Part shown: in pieces, positions 23,547 through 33,315 of the stretch | How the letters are laid out: each line of letters opens with the position of its first letter | Position numbering within the stretch: position 1 is the first letter of the stretch | Source: Bacillota bacterium | GTDB taxonomy: Bacteria > Bacillota > Clostridia > Tissierellales > Peptoniphilaceae | Assembly: GCA_030532225.1 (NCBI GenBank) | Contig: JAUNLQ010000001.1 | Coordinates: 124,001 to 188,000, forward strand | Direction of reading: 5' to 3' | Length of the DNA stretch: 64,000 nucleotides | The notes under the pieces: model-generated | What the model was told of the DNA's origin: nothing | The model's database searches: none | Seen by the model: the letters and a program-made list of their open reading frames with translations, nothing else | Translations under genes and position numbers: made by a program

Positions 23547-25346
23547 TTGAAAGCTATAAAAAAGGATAGGTACAAACTCATTACTGCCTTAATCATCTTT
23601 GCTTTTTTCCTAAGTTTGTCTGTGCCAGTTTTGGCCCAAGGAAATTTTGGGGATTATTTGTTTACTAATAGGAAATCTTATGTTATTTCTGAAATTAACA
23701 CTCTAGCAGATATAGACAGTAACGGAGATATGTACATAAGACAGAAGTGGGTTTTTGACGATAGTTTCGCAGAAGGAACTGAGCACTATATTGTTTTCGA
23801 CAAAAATTCACTAAACGAAGTTTCCATGAAGGACTTTCAAGTTAGACAAAATGGCAGGGCCTTAAGAGAGGTTCCTTGGAATGTTGATGCTAGTTTCTCA
23901 CAAAAAGCAGGGAAATTCGGCCTTAACGAAACCTCTAACAGTTGGGAACTTTGTTTTGGTATTGGTGAGAATATTCCTAACAACAGTTTTGAAGTTAGCT
24001 ATGTAGTTGAAGATGCCATAGAAAGAACTGAGGACGATACATGGTTCTTGCATTGGAAATTTATTAACGACCAGCTTTCTGATCCTGTTGGCAAAGTTAG
24101 GTTGGAAGTTTCTTTTCCAACTAGGGTGAAAAAAATTTACGGTTTTGGTTACCAGGGCATAGTTGCCATGTCTGCTCATAGAGACAACACAGTTGTCTAT
24201 GAAAATGGCCCTGACCAACCACTAAGAGAAAACAACCAAGTTATTGCCTTAATTGAGCTTGAAGGTCCTTACACCTATTATAGGGACAGAGACCAGACTA
24301 GAAAAGAAGTTTATAAAGAAGCCTTTAAAAACAGCTCTTACAAACTTTCTGAAATTGACAATAAGAATCTTCTACTAGATGAGTACCAAGTTTTGGATGA
24401 AATAGAAAAAGGCCAAAGCAACACTAACTTTTCTGTAGAAGATACCTCCTCTAAATTGCCTACTATATTTATGGGAGCATTTCTTATTATTGCAGCCATA
24501 GTTGGAGTGGTCTTGTTCATCTTTTCTAAATTTGGAATAAAAACTGGCTTGACTAGAAGTGAGAAGAAGGATTCCTACTTTAGGGACAAAGTTTCTACTC
24601 CTCCTAACCAAATGCTACCACTTTTAAAAGAAGAATACCTGACTCGTATGTCCCATCTAATTCTTTACTATTTTGTAAAATGGCACAACGAAGGTATTAT
24701 TGACGTAAGAAAAGAAGTAACACAAACATTCTTCAAAAAAGAAAAAGAAGTAGATACAATATACTTTAATGATGTAATTCCTGAAATGGACCATATGGAA
24801 AGAGAATTTTATAAGTTCTTCTTAATTCATGCAGAAATTGACAGCCAAACAAATGAGAAAATGCTAAACTCTGAAATCCTAAAGGACATAGACTATAGCT
24901 CTCTAAACACAAACTACAACGAATACACCGATTCAGATGAGGCCTATGACCTTATTGCCGACTTCTTCGCTCCTAATAATAAGGGCAAAAAAGTTTTAAA
25001 TGAAGAGGGCAAGAGCCAACTTTTACAATACTACGGTATGAGAAACTTCTTAAAGGACTTTACTCTTATGGATGAAAGAGAAATCCAAGAAGTAAAATTG
25101 TGGTCCTACCACCTTGAACTGGCAGCCCTTTTAGGCCTAGCTGAAAAGGTTCAAAAACAACTAGAACTTCATCCAGAAGCCTATGCAGATACAGTTAATG
25201 TCATGGACTTAAGCACAACCACAATGATTTTAAGTTCCTATGGAGCAGCTTCGTCATCAAGTTCATCTTCTGGCTCAGGAGGATTTTCATCTTCTGGAGG
25301 CGGAGGAGGCTTCTCAGGTGGCGGATCTGGCGGTGGAACTAGATAG
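23547..25346 (+). CDS. DUF2207 membrane protein
   Basis: A 599-residue predicted membrane protein of the DUF2207 family, function unknown. It has a signal-like helix (KLITALIIFAFFLSLSVPVL), an extracellular beta-rich DUF2207 domain with WVFDDSFAEGTEHYIVFD and DTWFLHWKF, a membrane helix at about 300-327 (IFMGAFLIIAAIVGVVLFIF), a cytoplasmic alpha/beta part (LTRMSHLILYYFVKWHNEG) and a C-terminal Ser/Gly-rich tail (SGGGGGFSGGGSGGG) typical of the family. GGGAGG precedes a TTG start at 23547; no nearby ATG fits. LemA follows 9 bases later, a conserved pairing. Confidence 0.9.
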   Translation: MKAIKKDRYKLITALIIFAFFLSLSVPVLAQGNFGDYLFTNRKSYVISEINTLADIDSNGDMYIRQKWVFDDSFAEGTEHYIVFDKNSLNEVSMKDFQVRQNGRALREVPWNVDASFSQKAGKFGLNETSNSWELCFGIGENIPNNSFEVSYVVEDAIERTEDDTWFLHWKFINDQLSDPVGKVRLEVSFPTRVKKIYGFGYQGIVAMSAHRDNTVVYENGPDQPLRENNQVIALIELEGPYTYYRDRDQTRKEVYKEAFKNSSYKLSEIDNKNLLLDEYQVLDEIEKGQSNTNFSVEDTSSKLPTIFMGAFLIIAAIVGVVLFIFSKFGIKTGLTRSEKKDSYFRDKVSTPPNQMLPLLKEEYLTRMSHLILYYFVKWHNEGIIDVRKEVTQTFFKKEKEVDTIYFNDVIPEMDHMEREFYKFFLIHAEIDSQTNEKMLNSEILKDIDYSSLNTNYNEYTDSDEAYDLIADFFAPNNKGKKVLNEEGKSQLLQYYGMRNFLKDFTLMDEREIQEVKLWSYHLELAALLGLAEKVQKQLELHPEAYADTVNVMDLSTTTMILSSYGAASSSSSSSGSGGFSSSGGGGGFSGGGSGGGTR

Positions 25347-25355
25347 GAGGAAAAT

Positions 25356-25907
25356 ATGGGATTAATAATAGCCTTAGTAGTTATAGTTGCCGCAGTTGGT
25401 GTGTGGTTTTTGACTACCTATAACATGTTTATTAGACTAAGAGAAAGACTAAGAAACTCTAAGTCTCAAATAGCAGTACAAATGGAATCAAGGTGGAATG
25501 CTTTAACTAACCTTATTACAGCCACAGGCAAGTATTCAACTTATGAAAGAGATACCTTAAAGGAAATAGTAGACCAAAGAACAAAACTTACTGGCAGTTC
25601 AGACATGGGCCAAATTGAAAAATCTGAAAGTCAATTTGCCAGAGCCTTTTCATCAATAATTGCTGTAGCTGAAGCCTACCCTGACCTAAAAGCAAGTGAA
25701 GTTTATAAGTCTACCATGGACTCAGTAAACAAGTATGAAGACAACGTAAGATATGCTAGGATGACCTTTAACGATATGGCCACCAAGTATAACCAAGCCC
25801 AAAAACAAATACCTGCAAATTTTGTAGCAGCTATGATGGGTCTTGAAGAAGAAAGATACTTTGAACTAAGCCAAGAACACAAAGCCGATATGCCTCAGTG
25901 GTCTTAG
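25356..25907 (+). CDS. LemA family protein
   Basis: LemA proteins have one N-terminal membrane helix and an extracytoplasmic helical bundle; their role is unclear and they are repeatedly found next to DUF2207/TPM-type proteins. Here 183 residues: helix at 2-22 (GLIIALVVIVAAVGVWFL), then YNMFIRLRERLRNSKSQI, the family motif RWNALTNLITATGKY and VRYARMTFNDMATKYNQA near the end. AGGAGG lies ahead of the ATG. It closes the operon and is followed by a strong terminator. Confidence 0.95.
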   Translation: MGLIIALVVIVAAVGVWFLTTYNMFIRLRERLRNSKSQIAVQMESRWNALTNLITATGKYSTYERDTLKEIVDQRTKLTGSSDMGQIEKSESQFARAFSSIIAVAEAYPDLKASEVYKSTMDSVNKYEDNVRYARMTFNDMATKYNQAQKQIPANFVAAMMGLEEERYFELSQEHKADMPQWS

Positions 25908-25933
25908 AAAATTATTAGAAAAAATAAAATTGA

Positions 25934-25972
25934 CCCTCCTTGCTGAACAAAGCAGTAAGGAGGGCCTTTTTA
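25934..25972 (+). terminator. Rho-independent terminator after lemA gene
   Basis: CCCTCCTTGCTG pairs with CAGTAAGGAGGG (one mismatch region) around a short loop, followed by five T. Confidence 0.9.
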
Positions 25973-26042
25973 ATACATGTGTAGAAAATAGTATTAACGA
26001 AAAATTTTATCGGCTCTATTTTTAGCTTTAAGGAAAAATAAC

Positions 26043-26074
26043 AAAGACTCAGAAATTCCTTCCTGAGTCTTTTA
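26043..26074 (-). terminator. Terminator after L,D-transpeptidase gene
   Basis: AAGACTCAG / CTGAGTCTT stem with a T-rich tract on the minus-strand side; it may act in both directions. Confidence 0.7.
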
Positions 26075-26147
26075 TGGTTTATTGTTTTCTTTATCAGTAA
26101 TATTGAACAAAGAATCTTTTCTCTATTATTTATCCACTTCTTAACTT

Positions 26148-27044
26148 TTACATATCCTTGCCTGGTATTATTATTGAGTCAGGATTTGCTACAAAGTTTT
26201 CTATGATTTCTTTGGCTTCTGCTTCTGTTTGGCTTTTACTTTCTTCTGCTACAATTTCCACTTGAACTTGGCCTTGTGCTTTTGCTTCTTCTGAAGTTTC
26301 TTCTGTAACTGCTTCTGGCTTTTCTTGACTTTGGTTGTTGGAGATTCTATCTACATATTGTAGGACTCCCCATTCTTTTAGTTCTTGGTCTGTTCCTATC
26401 CAAACTGGAGCTCCTGATTTCAGCCTTGGGAATACATAGTTTTCTATGTCATAATTAAACATTCTAATACAGCCATTTGATACATAGCCGCCAATTTGCC
26501 AAGGTTTTATGGTTCCATGGATGCCATAGCCTGATTTGCCAGGTATTTTTAGGCCCATCCATCTTTCTCCTAGGGGATTAAGTGGATCGTTGGCTTTTCT
26601 TGGTTGATACTTGCCATTCATGCCACCCCAGGCTGGATTTTTGGCCATGTTGGTTATTGTGGCCTTGGCTGATGGTGTTGGAGTCTTAGATGTTCCAAGG
26701 GCTACTGGATACTTAAATTCTACTACGTCTCCATGATAGACTGTTAGAATTCTCTTTGTCTTATTTACTACTATCCACCTGTCCTTGCTAGGTGGGTTTT
26801 TTACTAGGTCGTATCTTTGGTAGTCTGGGTCATTTAGCATATCTTCTGTTAGCTTATCAAGTTTGCCTGTTACAATAATGTTGTTAAGGGCTTGGAATCT
26901 CTTGATTTCTGCTACTCTCTCTGCCCCTTTTGCATTTACAAAGCTGTTTTTTCTTTGGAACTTTTCTGCTTTTACAGTTTTGTTAAAAATTAAAAGAGTA
27001 AAAGCCAAGGCTAGGACCAAAACTTTTTTCGTATTTTTTAACAT
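26148..27044 (-). CDS. Secreted L,D-transpeptidase (YkuD domain)
   Basis: Peptidoglycan cross-linking or wall-anchoring transpeptidase. The 298-residue protein begins with a signal peptide (KVLVLALAFTLLIFNKTV then KA). A YkuD catalytic domain spans about 90-215, with DRWIVVNKTKRILTVYHGD at its start and the active-site signature GIHGTIKPWQIGGYVSNGCI (His about 174, Cys about 192). The 70-residue C-terminal tail is rich in E, A, Q and S and probably disordered. A short helical region between signal peptide and catalytic domain (RFQALNNIIVTGKLDKLTED) resembles a peptidoglycan-binding motif. Confidence 0.93.
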   Translation of the reverse strand: MLKNTKKVLVLALAFTLLIFNKTVKAEKFQRKNSFVNAKGAERVAEIKRFQALNNIIVTGKLDKLTEDMLNDPDYQRYDLVKNPPSKDRWIVVNKTKRILTVYHGDVVEFKYPVALGTSKTPTPSAKATITNMAKNPAWGGMNGKYQPRKANDPLNPLGERWMGLKIPGKSGYGIHGTIKPWQIGGYVSNGCIRMFNYDIENYVFPRLKSGAPVWIGTDQELKEWGVLQYVDRISNNQSQEKPEAVTEETSEEAKAQGQVQVEIVAEESKSQTEAEAKEIIENFVANPDSIIIPGKDM

Positions 27045-27137
27045 CTATTTCCCCCCAATTAATTATAGTCTTCTTCTATAATATCAAAAAGCTTAGAGAA
27101 AAGTAGTTACAATTTAGTTAAATTTAAAGATTTTTAA

Positions 27138-27965
27138 TTAATTTAGACTAATTTTTTCAGGGAAGATTTTTATTTGTCTTTCTTTATAAAGTTTGCCTAT
27201 GGCTCTTTTAAAGTTAGTTTTTGAAAGTCCTGTTATTTTTTTGATCTCTTCTGCTTTTGACTTGTCTCCTATTTCTAGGCTTCCTCCATTGTCTTCTAAA
27301 AGATCTAAGATCATTTCTGAATCTTGGTCGATTTGGTAGTGGGCCTGGTTGTCAAAGCTAAGAACTAATTTGCCGTCTTTGTTTTTGAATATAACTTCAG
27401 CTGTTATTACTTCCCCTACTTGATAAATCCCCTTGACTTGGTCTTTTGGTACTAGGGAATCGTATTTTTCATCTACTGCTACAAAAAGTCCATGGTCCTT
27501 ATGGCTAGAATAAATGACTCCACTTACTAGGTCTCCCTTTTGGTAAGGAGAGTCTGTTCTTAGATAGTCTCTTATTTTCATAGTCAAGGCCAATCTTTCT
27601 GACTTGTCCAAATACATTCTCACCAAATAAGGCTGGCGGTCGTGAATCTGGCCTAGCATTTCTGCAAAGGGTAAGAGCACGTCTTTTTCTATGCCTATGT
27701 CCATAAAGGCTCCGATTTTTGTTTTTGATACTACTTTTAGCAGGCCTATTTGGTCCACTTCTAGGTAGGGTTTCTTTGTAGAGGCTTTTATTTGTCCCTT
27801 GTCCTTGTAAGGGAAAACCCAAAGCTGGTCTTCTTTTTTTGCTGTCTGGGCTAATTTTTCTTCTAATAAGACTAGCCTATTAGGGTCTATTCCGTCATAT
27901 AGGTAGGTCCCTTCTTTGGCAAATTTATAAATTTTTAGCTGCTGTCTTTGACCTAATTTTATCAT
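27138..27965 (-). CDS. cvfB: CvfB-like S1-domain RNA-binding protein
   Basis: CvfB/YitL proteins bind RNA through several S1-like domains and influence virulence or mRNA processing in Gram-positives. The 275 residues contain S1-like segments (IGLLKVVSKTKIGAFMDIG then KDVLLPFAEM; KGDLVSGVIYSSHKDHGLFV) and a C-terminal winged helix (KAEEIKKITGLSKTNFKRAI). Length matches the family. It follows mutS2 by 9 bases in the zapA-U32-mutS2-cvfB series. Confidence 0.9.
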   Translation of the reverse strand: MIKLGQRQQLKIYKFAKEGTYLYDGIDPNRLVLLEEKLAQTAKKEDQLWVFPYKDKGQIKASTKKPYLEVDQIGLLKVVSKTKIGAFMDIGIEKDVLLPFAEMLGQIHDRQPYLVRMYLDKSERLALTMKIRDYLRTDSPYQKGDLVSGVIYSSHKDHGLFVAVDEKYDSLVPKDQVKGIYQVGEVITAEVIFKNKDGKLVLSFDNQAHYQIDQDSEMILDLLEDNGGSLEIGDKSKAEEIKKITGLSKTNFKRAIGKLYKERQIKIFPEKISLN

Positions 27966-27974
27966 TAATTTCTC

Positions 27975-30353
27975 CTATTTTAATTCTACTACTGTTACTC
28001 CATCTCCACCTTCGTCTAGGTTTCCGTATCTGGTCTTTTTTATATGCTTGTGGGATTTAAAGTAAGGTTTAAGGCCTTCTCTCAAGGCTCCTGTTCCCTT
28101 GCCATGAATTACTTCTACTGTTTTGAGACCTGATAGGTAGGCATCGTCTAGGTACTTGTCTAGTTTGAAAATGGCGTCTTCTACATTCATGCCCCTTAAG
28201 TCTATTTCTTTTTTTATAAATTTAGACTTGGTGCTATAAATCTTCTTGGTTTTTTCTTGGGCCTGGCTTTTTGCCTGACCTTCTATGGCCAAGAGGCTGG
28301 TTTTTGGTAGGGACATTTTCATAATGCCTACTTGGACCATAACCTTGCCATCTTGGTCTTCTTCACTTAAGATAACTCCTTCTTGTCTCAAGGAAGGAAT
28401 AGAAACTGAGTCGCCAACCTTTAGGTCCTTGGTGGATTTTTCTACATCTAATTTCAATAAGTCTGAGCCTAGCTGGTCCCTTAGTTCTTTTTCTTTGGAT
28501 CTAAGAAGTTCTGTTGCCTGGCCTAGTCTTCTAGCTGAGTCTCCCTCTATGTTTCTAGAGATTTCTTTTATTTCATCTATTACTAGCTTGGCTTCTTCTT
28601 TGGCCTGTCTTATTATGTCTCTGGCTTCTCTTCTAGCCTGATCAAGGAGGTCTTCTCTCATTTCTTCAGTTTTGTCCCTGTAGGCCTTGGCTTTTTCTTC
28701 TAGCTTCTTTGTTTCTTCCCTAGATCTTTCTGCTTGGGCCCTTTCTTCTGCTATTATCTCCCTGTTTTTTTCAATTTCCCCTAGCATATCTTCAAATTGA
28801 ATGTTTTCTGCTTCTACTAGGTCCTTGGCAGAACTTATAATTTCTTGTCCTAGGCCAAGTCGTCTGGATATTTCAAAGGCGTTGGATTTGCCTGGTATGC
28901 CTATTAAAAGTCTAAAGGTTGGGCTTAGACTTTCTATGTCAAATTCCATAGAGGCGTTTTGGACTCCTGCTGTGGTCATGGCATAAACCTTAAGCTGGTT
29001 GTAGTGAGTTGTGGCTATGGCCCTTACATCTTTTTTTCTAATTTCTTCTAAAATTGCTATAGCCAAAACTGACCCTTCAGTTGGATCTGTTCCTGCCCCT
29101 AATTCGTCAAATAAAATTAGGGAATTGTCCTTGTAGCGATTTAATATATCTACAATATTGACCATATGGGCAGAAAAAGTTGACAAGGACTGTTCTATAG
29201 ATTGTTCGTCTCCAATGTCTGCATAAATGTTATCAAAAACAGCCACTTGGGAATTTTCTCCTGCTGGTATAAATAGTCCACTTTGGGCCATGGCTGTTAG
29301 TAGGCCAACAGTCTTTAAGGACACTGTCTTACCACCAGTATTAGGTCCAGTTACTACTAGGGTGTCAAAGGTCTCCCCAATAAATATGTCAATTGCCACA
29401 ACTTTTTCTGGGTCTAACAAAGGATGTCTGGCCTTTTTCATATTGATTATGCCCTCTTGGTTCAAAACTGGTTTGGAGGCCCTTTGTCTTAGGGCTAATT
29501 TCCCCTTGGCAAAAATAAAGTCTAGCCTTTTCAGGATTTTCTCATTAATAGAAAGTTCTCCAGATCTTTGGCCAACTTTGGCAGATAGGTCTCTTAGGAT
29601 TCTTTCTATTTCCTTTTTTTCTTCTAGGTCTAGTTCTCTAATTTGGTTGTTAAGTTCAACAACAGCCATAGGCTCTACAAAAAGAGTGGCTCCTGATGAA
29701 GACATATCGTGAACCATACCTGGCACTTCTGCCTTAAACTCCCTTTTTACTGGGACTACATACCTGCCATCTCTAAGGGTGTAAATTGAATCTTGCAAGT
29801 ATCTCTTGTTAGTTTCTGAGGTAATCATAGAGTTAAGCTTGGACTTTATGCCTTCAGCCCTTCTCTTTTTTTCTATTCTTATGGTTCTTAATTTTGGAGA
29901 TGCATCATCAGAAATTTCATCTTCTGAAATTATGGCCCTGTAAATAGCCTTTTCTATATAGTCAAAATAAGACAGCCTAGAAATCATTTCTTCAACTAAG
30001 GGATAAGAAGCTGAGTCTTCTTCTTGGCTTTCTGAAAAATATTCTTTAAGGTCATGGGCACATCTTAAACTTTCTGCTATTTTCAAAAGCCCTTCTGGAC
30101 TAAGAACTCCTCCCATTTGGCTTCTTTTTATTTCATTGTAAATGTCCTTGACTCCATAAAGGGGAGGCTTACCTCTTTTTATTAATAGTTTAAAGGCCTC
30201 ATCTGTCTCCTCTATCCACTGGCTAACTTGGTCCAAGGATGAGGAAGGTTTTATAGTCAAAATAAAGTCCCTAGTTACAGAGCTTTCTGCTTCCTCTGCT
30301 AAAAGGCCTATTATTTTTTCATATTCTAAGGTTTTTAAGGATTTTTCGTACAT
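27975..30353 (-). CDS. mutS2: Endonuclease MutS2
   Basis: MutS2 limits recombination and, in Bacillus, rescues collided ribosomes; it does not belong to mismatch repair. The 792-residue length is typical. The MutS ATPase has Walker A GPNTGGKTVSLKTVG (about 335-349), FDELGAGTDPTEGS (Walker B) and ATTHYNQLK (signature His). A long coiled coil at about 515-620 and a C-terminal Smr nuclease domain (DLRGMNVEDAIFKLDKYL, VIHGKGTGALREGL) follow. It overlaps the U32 gene by one base. Confidence 0.97.
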   Translation of the reverse strand: MYEKSLKTLEYEKIIGLLAEEAESSVTRDFILTIKPSSSLDQVSQWIEETDEAFKLLIKRGKPPLYGVKDIYNEIKRSQMGGVLSPEGLLKIAESLRCAHDLKEYFSESQEEDSASYPLVEEMISRLSYFDYIEKAIYRAIISEDEISDDASPKLRTIRIEKKRRAEGIKSKLNSMITSETNKRYLQDSIYTLRDGRYVVPVKREFKAEVPGMVHDMSSSGATLFVEPMAVVELNNQIRELDLEEKKEIERILRDLSAKVGQRSGELSINEKILKRLDFIFAKGKLALRQRASKPVLNQEGIINMKKARHPLLDPEKVVAIDIFIGETFDTLVVTGPNTGGKTVSLKTVGLLTAMAQSGLFIPAGENSQVAVFDNIYADIGDEQSIEQSLSTFSAHMVNIVDILNRYKDNSLILFDELGAGTDPTEGSVLAIAILEEIRKKDVRAIATTHYNQLKVYAMTTAGVQNASMEFDIESLSPTFRLLIGIPGKSNAFEISRRLGLGQEIISSAKDLVEAENIQFEDMLGEIEKNREIIAEERAQAERSREETKKLEEKAKAYRDKTEEMREDLLDQARREARDIIRQAKEEAKLVIDEIKEISRNIEGDSARRLGQATELLRSKEKELRDQLGSDLLKLDVEKSTKDLKVGDSVSIPSLRQEGVILSEEDQDGKVMVQVGIMKMSLPKTSLLAIEGQAKSQAQEKTKKIYSTKSKFIKKEIDLRGMNVEDAIFKLDKYLDDAYLSGLKTVEVIHGKGTGALREGLKPYFKSHKHIKKTRYGNLDEGGDGVTVVELK

Positions 30354-32692
30354 TATTTTACTCCTCTAAAGTAGTGGCCATAGGTTATGTTGGTCCACTG
30401 GTCTTTTAGTTTTTCGTTCAAGTCTGTTGGCTGACCAGCCCTTGCCTTAACAAAGGCTGCCAAAATTTGGTCAGGATTTTCTTCAAAGGAAAAGTCTAAG
30501 ACCAAGTAGTCTAGGCCTGCTTTTTCCAAGTCTTTTATATAGTCAACCATGGATATAGGATAGGAATTATAAATTATAGTCTTGTCATTTTCTCTCTTGG
30601 TTTTAAAGTCTACGTTCATTTGGTCTCTCAAGGAATAACCCTGGCTAAAGTTACAAGTCTGACACTTTCTATCTTGACCACAATTTTTTATTAGAGAATA
30701 AGGACAGTGGTCCATGGTCATAACTCTTACAAAGCCATAGCCTAGGCCTTGGAGAATAGCTGAATTTTTGGACCTAATGTTAGAAATTTGGTCTAGGGTC
30801 AGTTCTGTAGACAAAATTGTATCTTCAATATTAAAGTCTTTTAAAAAGTCTAAGGCATAGGATGAAAATACATTAAGGCCTGTGTCGCCTATTAGCTTGT
30901 GGTCTGGAAAGGCTTCTATGATGCCAAGATTGTCTGCTAAAATTCCAGTCATTGGAAGGTCTTTAACTTTTTCTTTTAAGTCTTCCAAATCCTGGTGGTA
31001 GAGAATTTTTTCTGGCCTAAAATAAACTTCCTTGCCAGCCTTTAAAAGGTCTGAATAAATTTTTTGGTCCAAAAATCTCAGATAGAACCTGTCTACCTGG
31101 TCCCAGGAAATTTTTTCAAAGGCTTCTTTAGTCTCAAAGGACACAGCAAATTTAATTGGCCCTGGATTTTTTCTTGAAATTTTTTCCTTGGCTAGGGAAA
31201 CTTTTTTGTAGGCTCTTTTGTCTTCCTTGGCAATTTTCTTAGTCAAGTCTTCACTTAGGTCCCTTCTTAAGGCATTTAGGAGGCCCCTTGGTATAAACAC
31301 ATTTGGGTCCAGGTCCACTTTCAGAGATCTTAAATAAAAGTCTGTGTCTCCAAGTTTGGCCATTTGGTCTTCAACTTGGTCTGGACTTAGGGGAGCTGAC
31401 TTAGCCTCTTGGACCAGCTGGTCTCCTTGGACTTGGGCCTGAAAAGAATCTACATAGCCCTTGAGAAGAGGATAGGCCCCTAACTTTCCTTCAAATACCA
31501 AGTCTATTGGCTTTTTGTACTTGTCTTCTTGGTAGGACTCTCTAGCCTGGGCCTGGTCTGCTGCCTTGATAATTCTTCTAACTTGACTGCCTGCTAGGGC
31601 CAAGAAGTTTGTAGGCAGAGAAACTTTTCCTGGCTTATAGGCCTGACCAATGGTCAAAGTCTTTCTGCCCTTGGCTGTATCAAATTCTAAAAGGTCCTCC
31701 TTGCCTAGGTCCTTGTAAAGGTCCACTTGGACTTCCTTGGCCTTGGCTAATAAGACCTTGCCAACTTCTACTCCTCTGTTGTCTGGCCTAGAGTCGTCTA
31801 CAAAGTCTCTGCCAAAGGCCTTAAAGGCCCTGCCCCTAGTAAAGCCCCTATTAAAGGCCTGGCTTAGTCTTTGTCTTTGGCCCTTAAGGGACTGGCGGTC
31901 TATGGCTTTTCTGTAGGCATTAGTAACTGTGGCCACATAGTCTGGTCTTTTCATTCGTCCTTCGATTTTCAAGGAGTCTATGCCGATTTCCATTAATTGG
32001 TCCAAATCTTCTAAGGTGTAAAGGTCCATAGGAGATAGCAAGTAGGCCCTTTGGTCTTTTAAAACTCTGCCATCTTCCTTTATTATCTTATAGGATTTTC
32101 TACAAGGCTGGGCACACCTGCCTCTGTTACCTGACCTGCCTCCTATCATTGAGGACATATAGCACTGGCCTGAATAGGCTACACACAAGGCCCCATGCCC
32201 AAAAACTTCTATCTCAACCTTTGTAGAGTCTTTTATTAACTTCATTTCTTCAAGTGGAGTTTCCCTGGCTAGAACAAGTCTAGTAAAGCCTAGCTTTTCC
32301 AAAAGTCTGGCTCCTTCTAGGGAATTTATAGTCATTTGAGTAGAGGCGTGAAGGTCAAAGTCTGGAAAGTGTTCTTTGACTAATTTAGCTAGGCCCAGGT
32401 CTTGGACTATAAGGCCGTCTACTCCAATAGAATAAAGATAGGCAACATAAGTCAAGGCTTCTTCTACTTCCCTGTCATCAAGGAGGGTGTTTAAGGTTAG
32501 ATAGATCTTCACTCCTCGAAAATGGCCGTAGAAAACAGCCTCTTCTAATTCTTCATTGGAAAAGTTGTTGGCAGAGGCCCTGGCTGAAAAGTTTTTTCCT
32601 CCTAGATAAACTGCATCTGCTCCATTTTGTACTGCTGCAACAAAGGCCTCCATAGACCCTGCTGGTGCTAGTAGTTCCATTTTATTTTTCAA
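30353..32692 (-). CDS. U32-family peptidase-like protein (RlhA/TrhP type)
   Basis: U32 proteins such as RlhA and TrhP are now linked to prephenate-dependent RNA hydroxylation rather than proteolysis. The 779-residue protein has the U32 block in residues 1-330 (LLAPAGSMEAFVAAVQNGAD, YLGGKNFSARA, EVFGHGALCVAYSGQCYMSS, GNRGRCAQPCRKSY, SLKIEGRMKRPDYVA), then a DUF3656-like region, and C-terminal cysteines DHCPYSLIKNCG and CQTCNF that complete an Fe-S site in the family. The target RNA is not evident. It overlaps zapA by 11 bases and mutS2 by one. Confidence 0.9.
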   Translation of the reverse strand: MKNKMELLAPAGSMEAFVAAVQNGADAVYLGGKNFSARASANNFSNEELEEAVFYGHFRGVKIYLTLNTLLDDREVEEALTYVAYLYSIGVDGLIVQDLGLAKLVKEHFPDFDLHASTQMTINSLEGARLLEKLGFTRLVLARETPLEEMKLIKDSTKVEIEVFGHGALCVAYSGQCYMSSMIGGRSGNRGRCAQPCRKSYKIIKEDGRVLKDQRAYLLSPMDLYTLEDLDQLMEIGIDSLKIEGRMKRPDYVATVTNAYRKAIDRQSLKGQRQRLSQAFNRGFTRGRAFKAFGRDFVDDSRPDNRGVEVGKVLLAKAKEVQVDLYKDLGKEDLLEFDTAKGRKTLTIGQAYKPGKVSLPTNFLALAGSQVRRIIKAADQAQARESYQEDKYKKPIDLVFEGKLGAYPLLKGYVDSFQAQVQGDQLVQEAKSAPLSPDQVEDQMAKLGDTDFYLRSLKVDLDPNVFIPRGLLNALRRDLSEDLTKKIAKEDKRAYKKVSLAKEKISRKNPGPIKFAVSFETKEAFEKISWDQVDRFYLRFLDQKIYSDLLKAGKEVYFRPEKILYHQDLEDLKEKVKDLPMTGILADNLGIIEAFPDHKLIGDTGLNVFSSYALDFLKDFNIEDTILSTELTLDQISNIRSKNSAILQGLGYGFVRVMTMDHCPYSLIKNCGQDRKCQTCNFSQGYSLRDQMNVDFKTKRENDKTIIYNSYPISMVDYIKDLEKAGLDYLVLDFSFEENPDQILAAFVKARAGQPTDLNEKLKDQWTNITYGHYFRGVK

Positions 32693-33266
32693 ACTTTGAG
32701 ATTTCCTCCTTTAAGGCCCTAATACTGTTTTTTAAATTTAAAATTTCCTTGTTTCTTTCAAAGTTCAAGGCTTCTTGGATTTCTAACTTGTTCTTTACTA
32801 AGTCATAGTCTTGGATATAAGAGTCGTATTGGGCTTTTTGGTCTGCTACTTGTTTTTCCAGGTCGTCAATAATCTTGTCCTTGCCAGCTAGTCTGTTGTC
32901 AAAGGTTTGGACCTGGTTTTTGTAGTCTCTTAGGTCTTGGTCCCTGTCTTTTAGGTCTTTTTCTAGGCTTTTTATTTTACTTTCTAGGGCTGAGATTTTC
33001 TTTAGATTTTCAGCTTCATAAGAAGCCCCCATAGACTCTTTAAGGCCTTGGGACTTGGACTTTTCTTTTTCTAGCTGGTCTTTTAAGTTTAAGGCAAGCA
33101 AAATTATTCCTTCTAGCTTAGAAAGATAGGGCTTGGACCTAGTATTTTCTTCTATAACAGAATTTATATATCTGGCCAGGTCTCTAACATATTTTTCGTC
33201 AGTGTTGCCTGATACAGCAAAGTTTATTCCGTCAATTTCCACACGAATTTTCTTTTTTTCATCCAT
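32682..33266 (-). CDS. zapA: Cell division protein ZapA
   Basis: ZapA bundles FtsZ filaments at midcell. The N-terminal 90 residues carry the ZapA fold (KKKIRVEIDGINFAVSGNTD, YVRDLARYINSVI, ILLALNLKDQLEKEK). The remaining about 100 residues are one long coiled coil (SALESKIKSLEKDLKDRDQD), making this 194-residue protein about twice as long as Bacillus ZapA; long ZapA variants occur in clostridia. Location after pheT and before the U32 gene is conserved. AAGGAG precedes the ATG. Confidence 0.9.
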   Translation of the reverse strand: MDEKKKIRVEIDGINFAVSGNTDEKYVRDLARYINSVIEENTRSKPYLSKLEGIILLALNLKDQLEKEKSKSQGLKESMGASYEAENLKKISALESKIKSLEKDLKDRDQDLRDYKNQVQTFDNRLAGKDKIIDDLEKQVADQKAQYDSYIQDYDLVKNKLEIQEALNFERNKEILNLKNSIRALKEEISKFEK

Positions 33267-33282
33267 AAGATCAGCTCCTTGT

Positions 33283-33310
33283 CAAAAAAGGCAGACCTTG
33301 TAGCCTGCCT
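33283..33310 (-). terminator. Terminator between pheT and zapA
   Basis: On the minus strand AGGCAG(GCTACAAGGT)CTGCCT is followed by six T, and the zapA ribosome site begins just after. It would allow partial read-through from pheST to zapA. Confidence 0.8.
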
Positions 33311-33315
33311 CAGTT

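Noticed and set aside
28285-29712. Plus-strand open frames opposite mutS2 (118 and 161 codons)
   Set aside because: They are shadows of mutS2 on the other strand; there are no ribosome sites and composition follows the antisense codon pattern. The same holds for other long frames opposite pheT, ecfA2, feoB and fusA2.
30353-32692. Collagenase or protease function for the U32 protein
   Set aside because: Older annotation of the family; the domain arrangement fits the RlhA/TrhP-type RNA hydroxylation group better.
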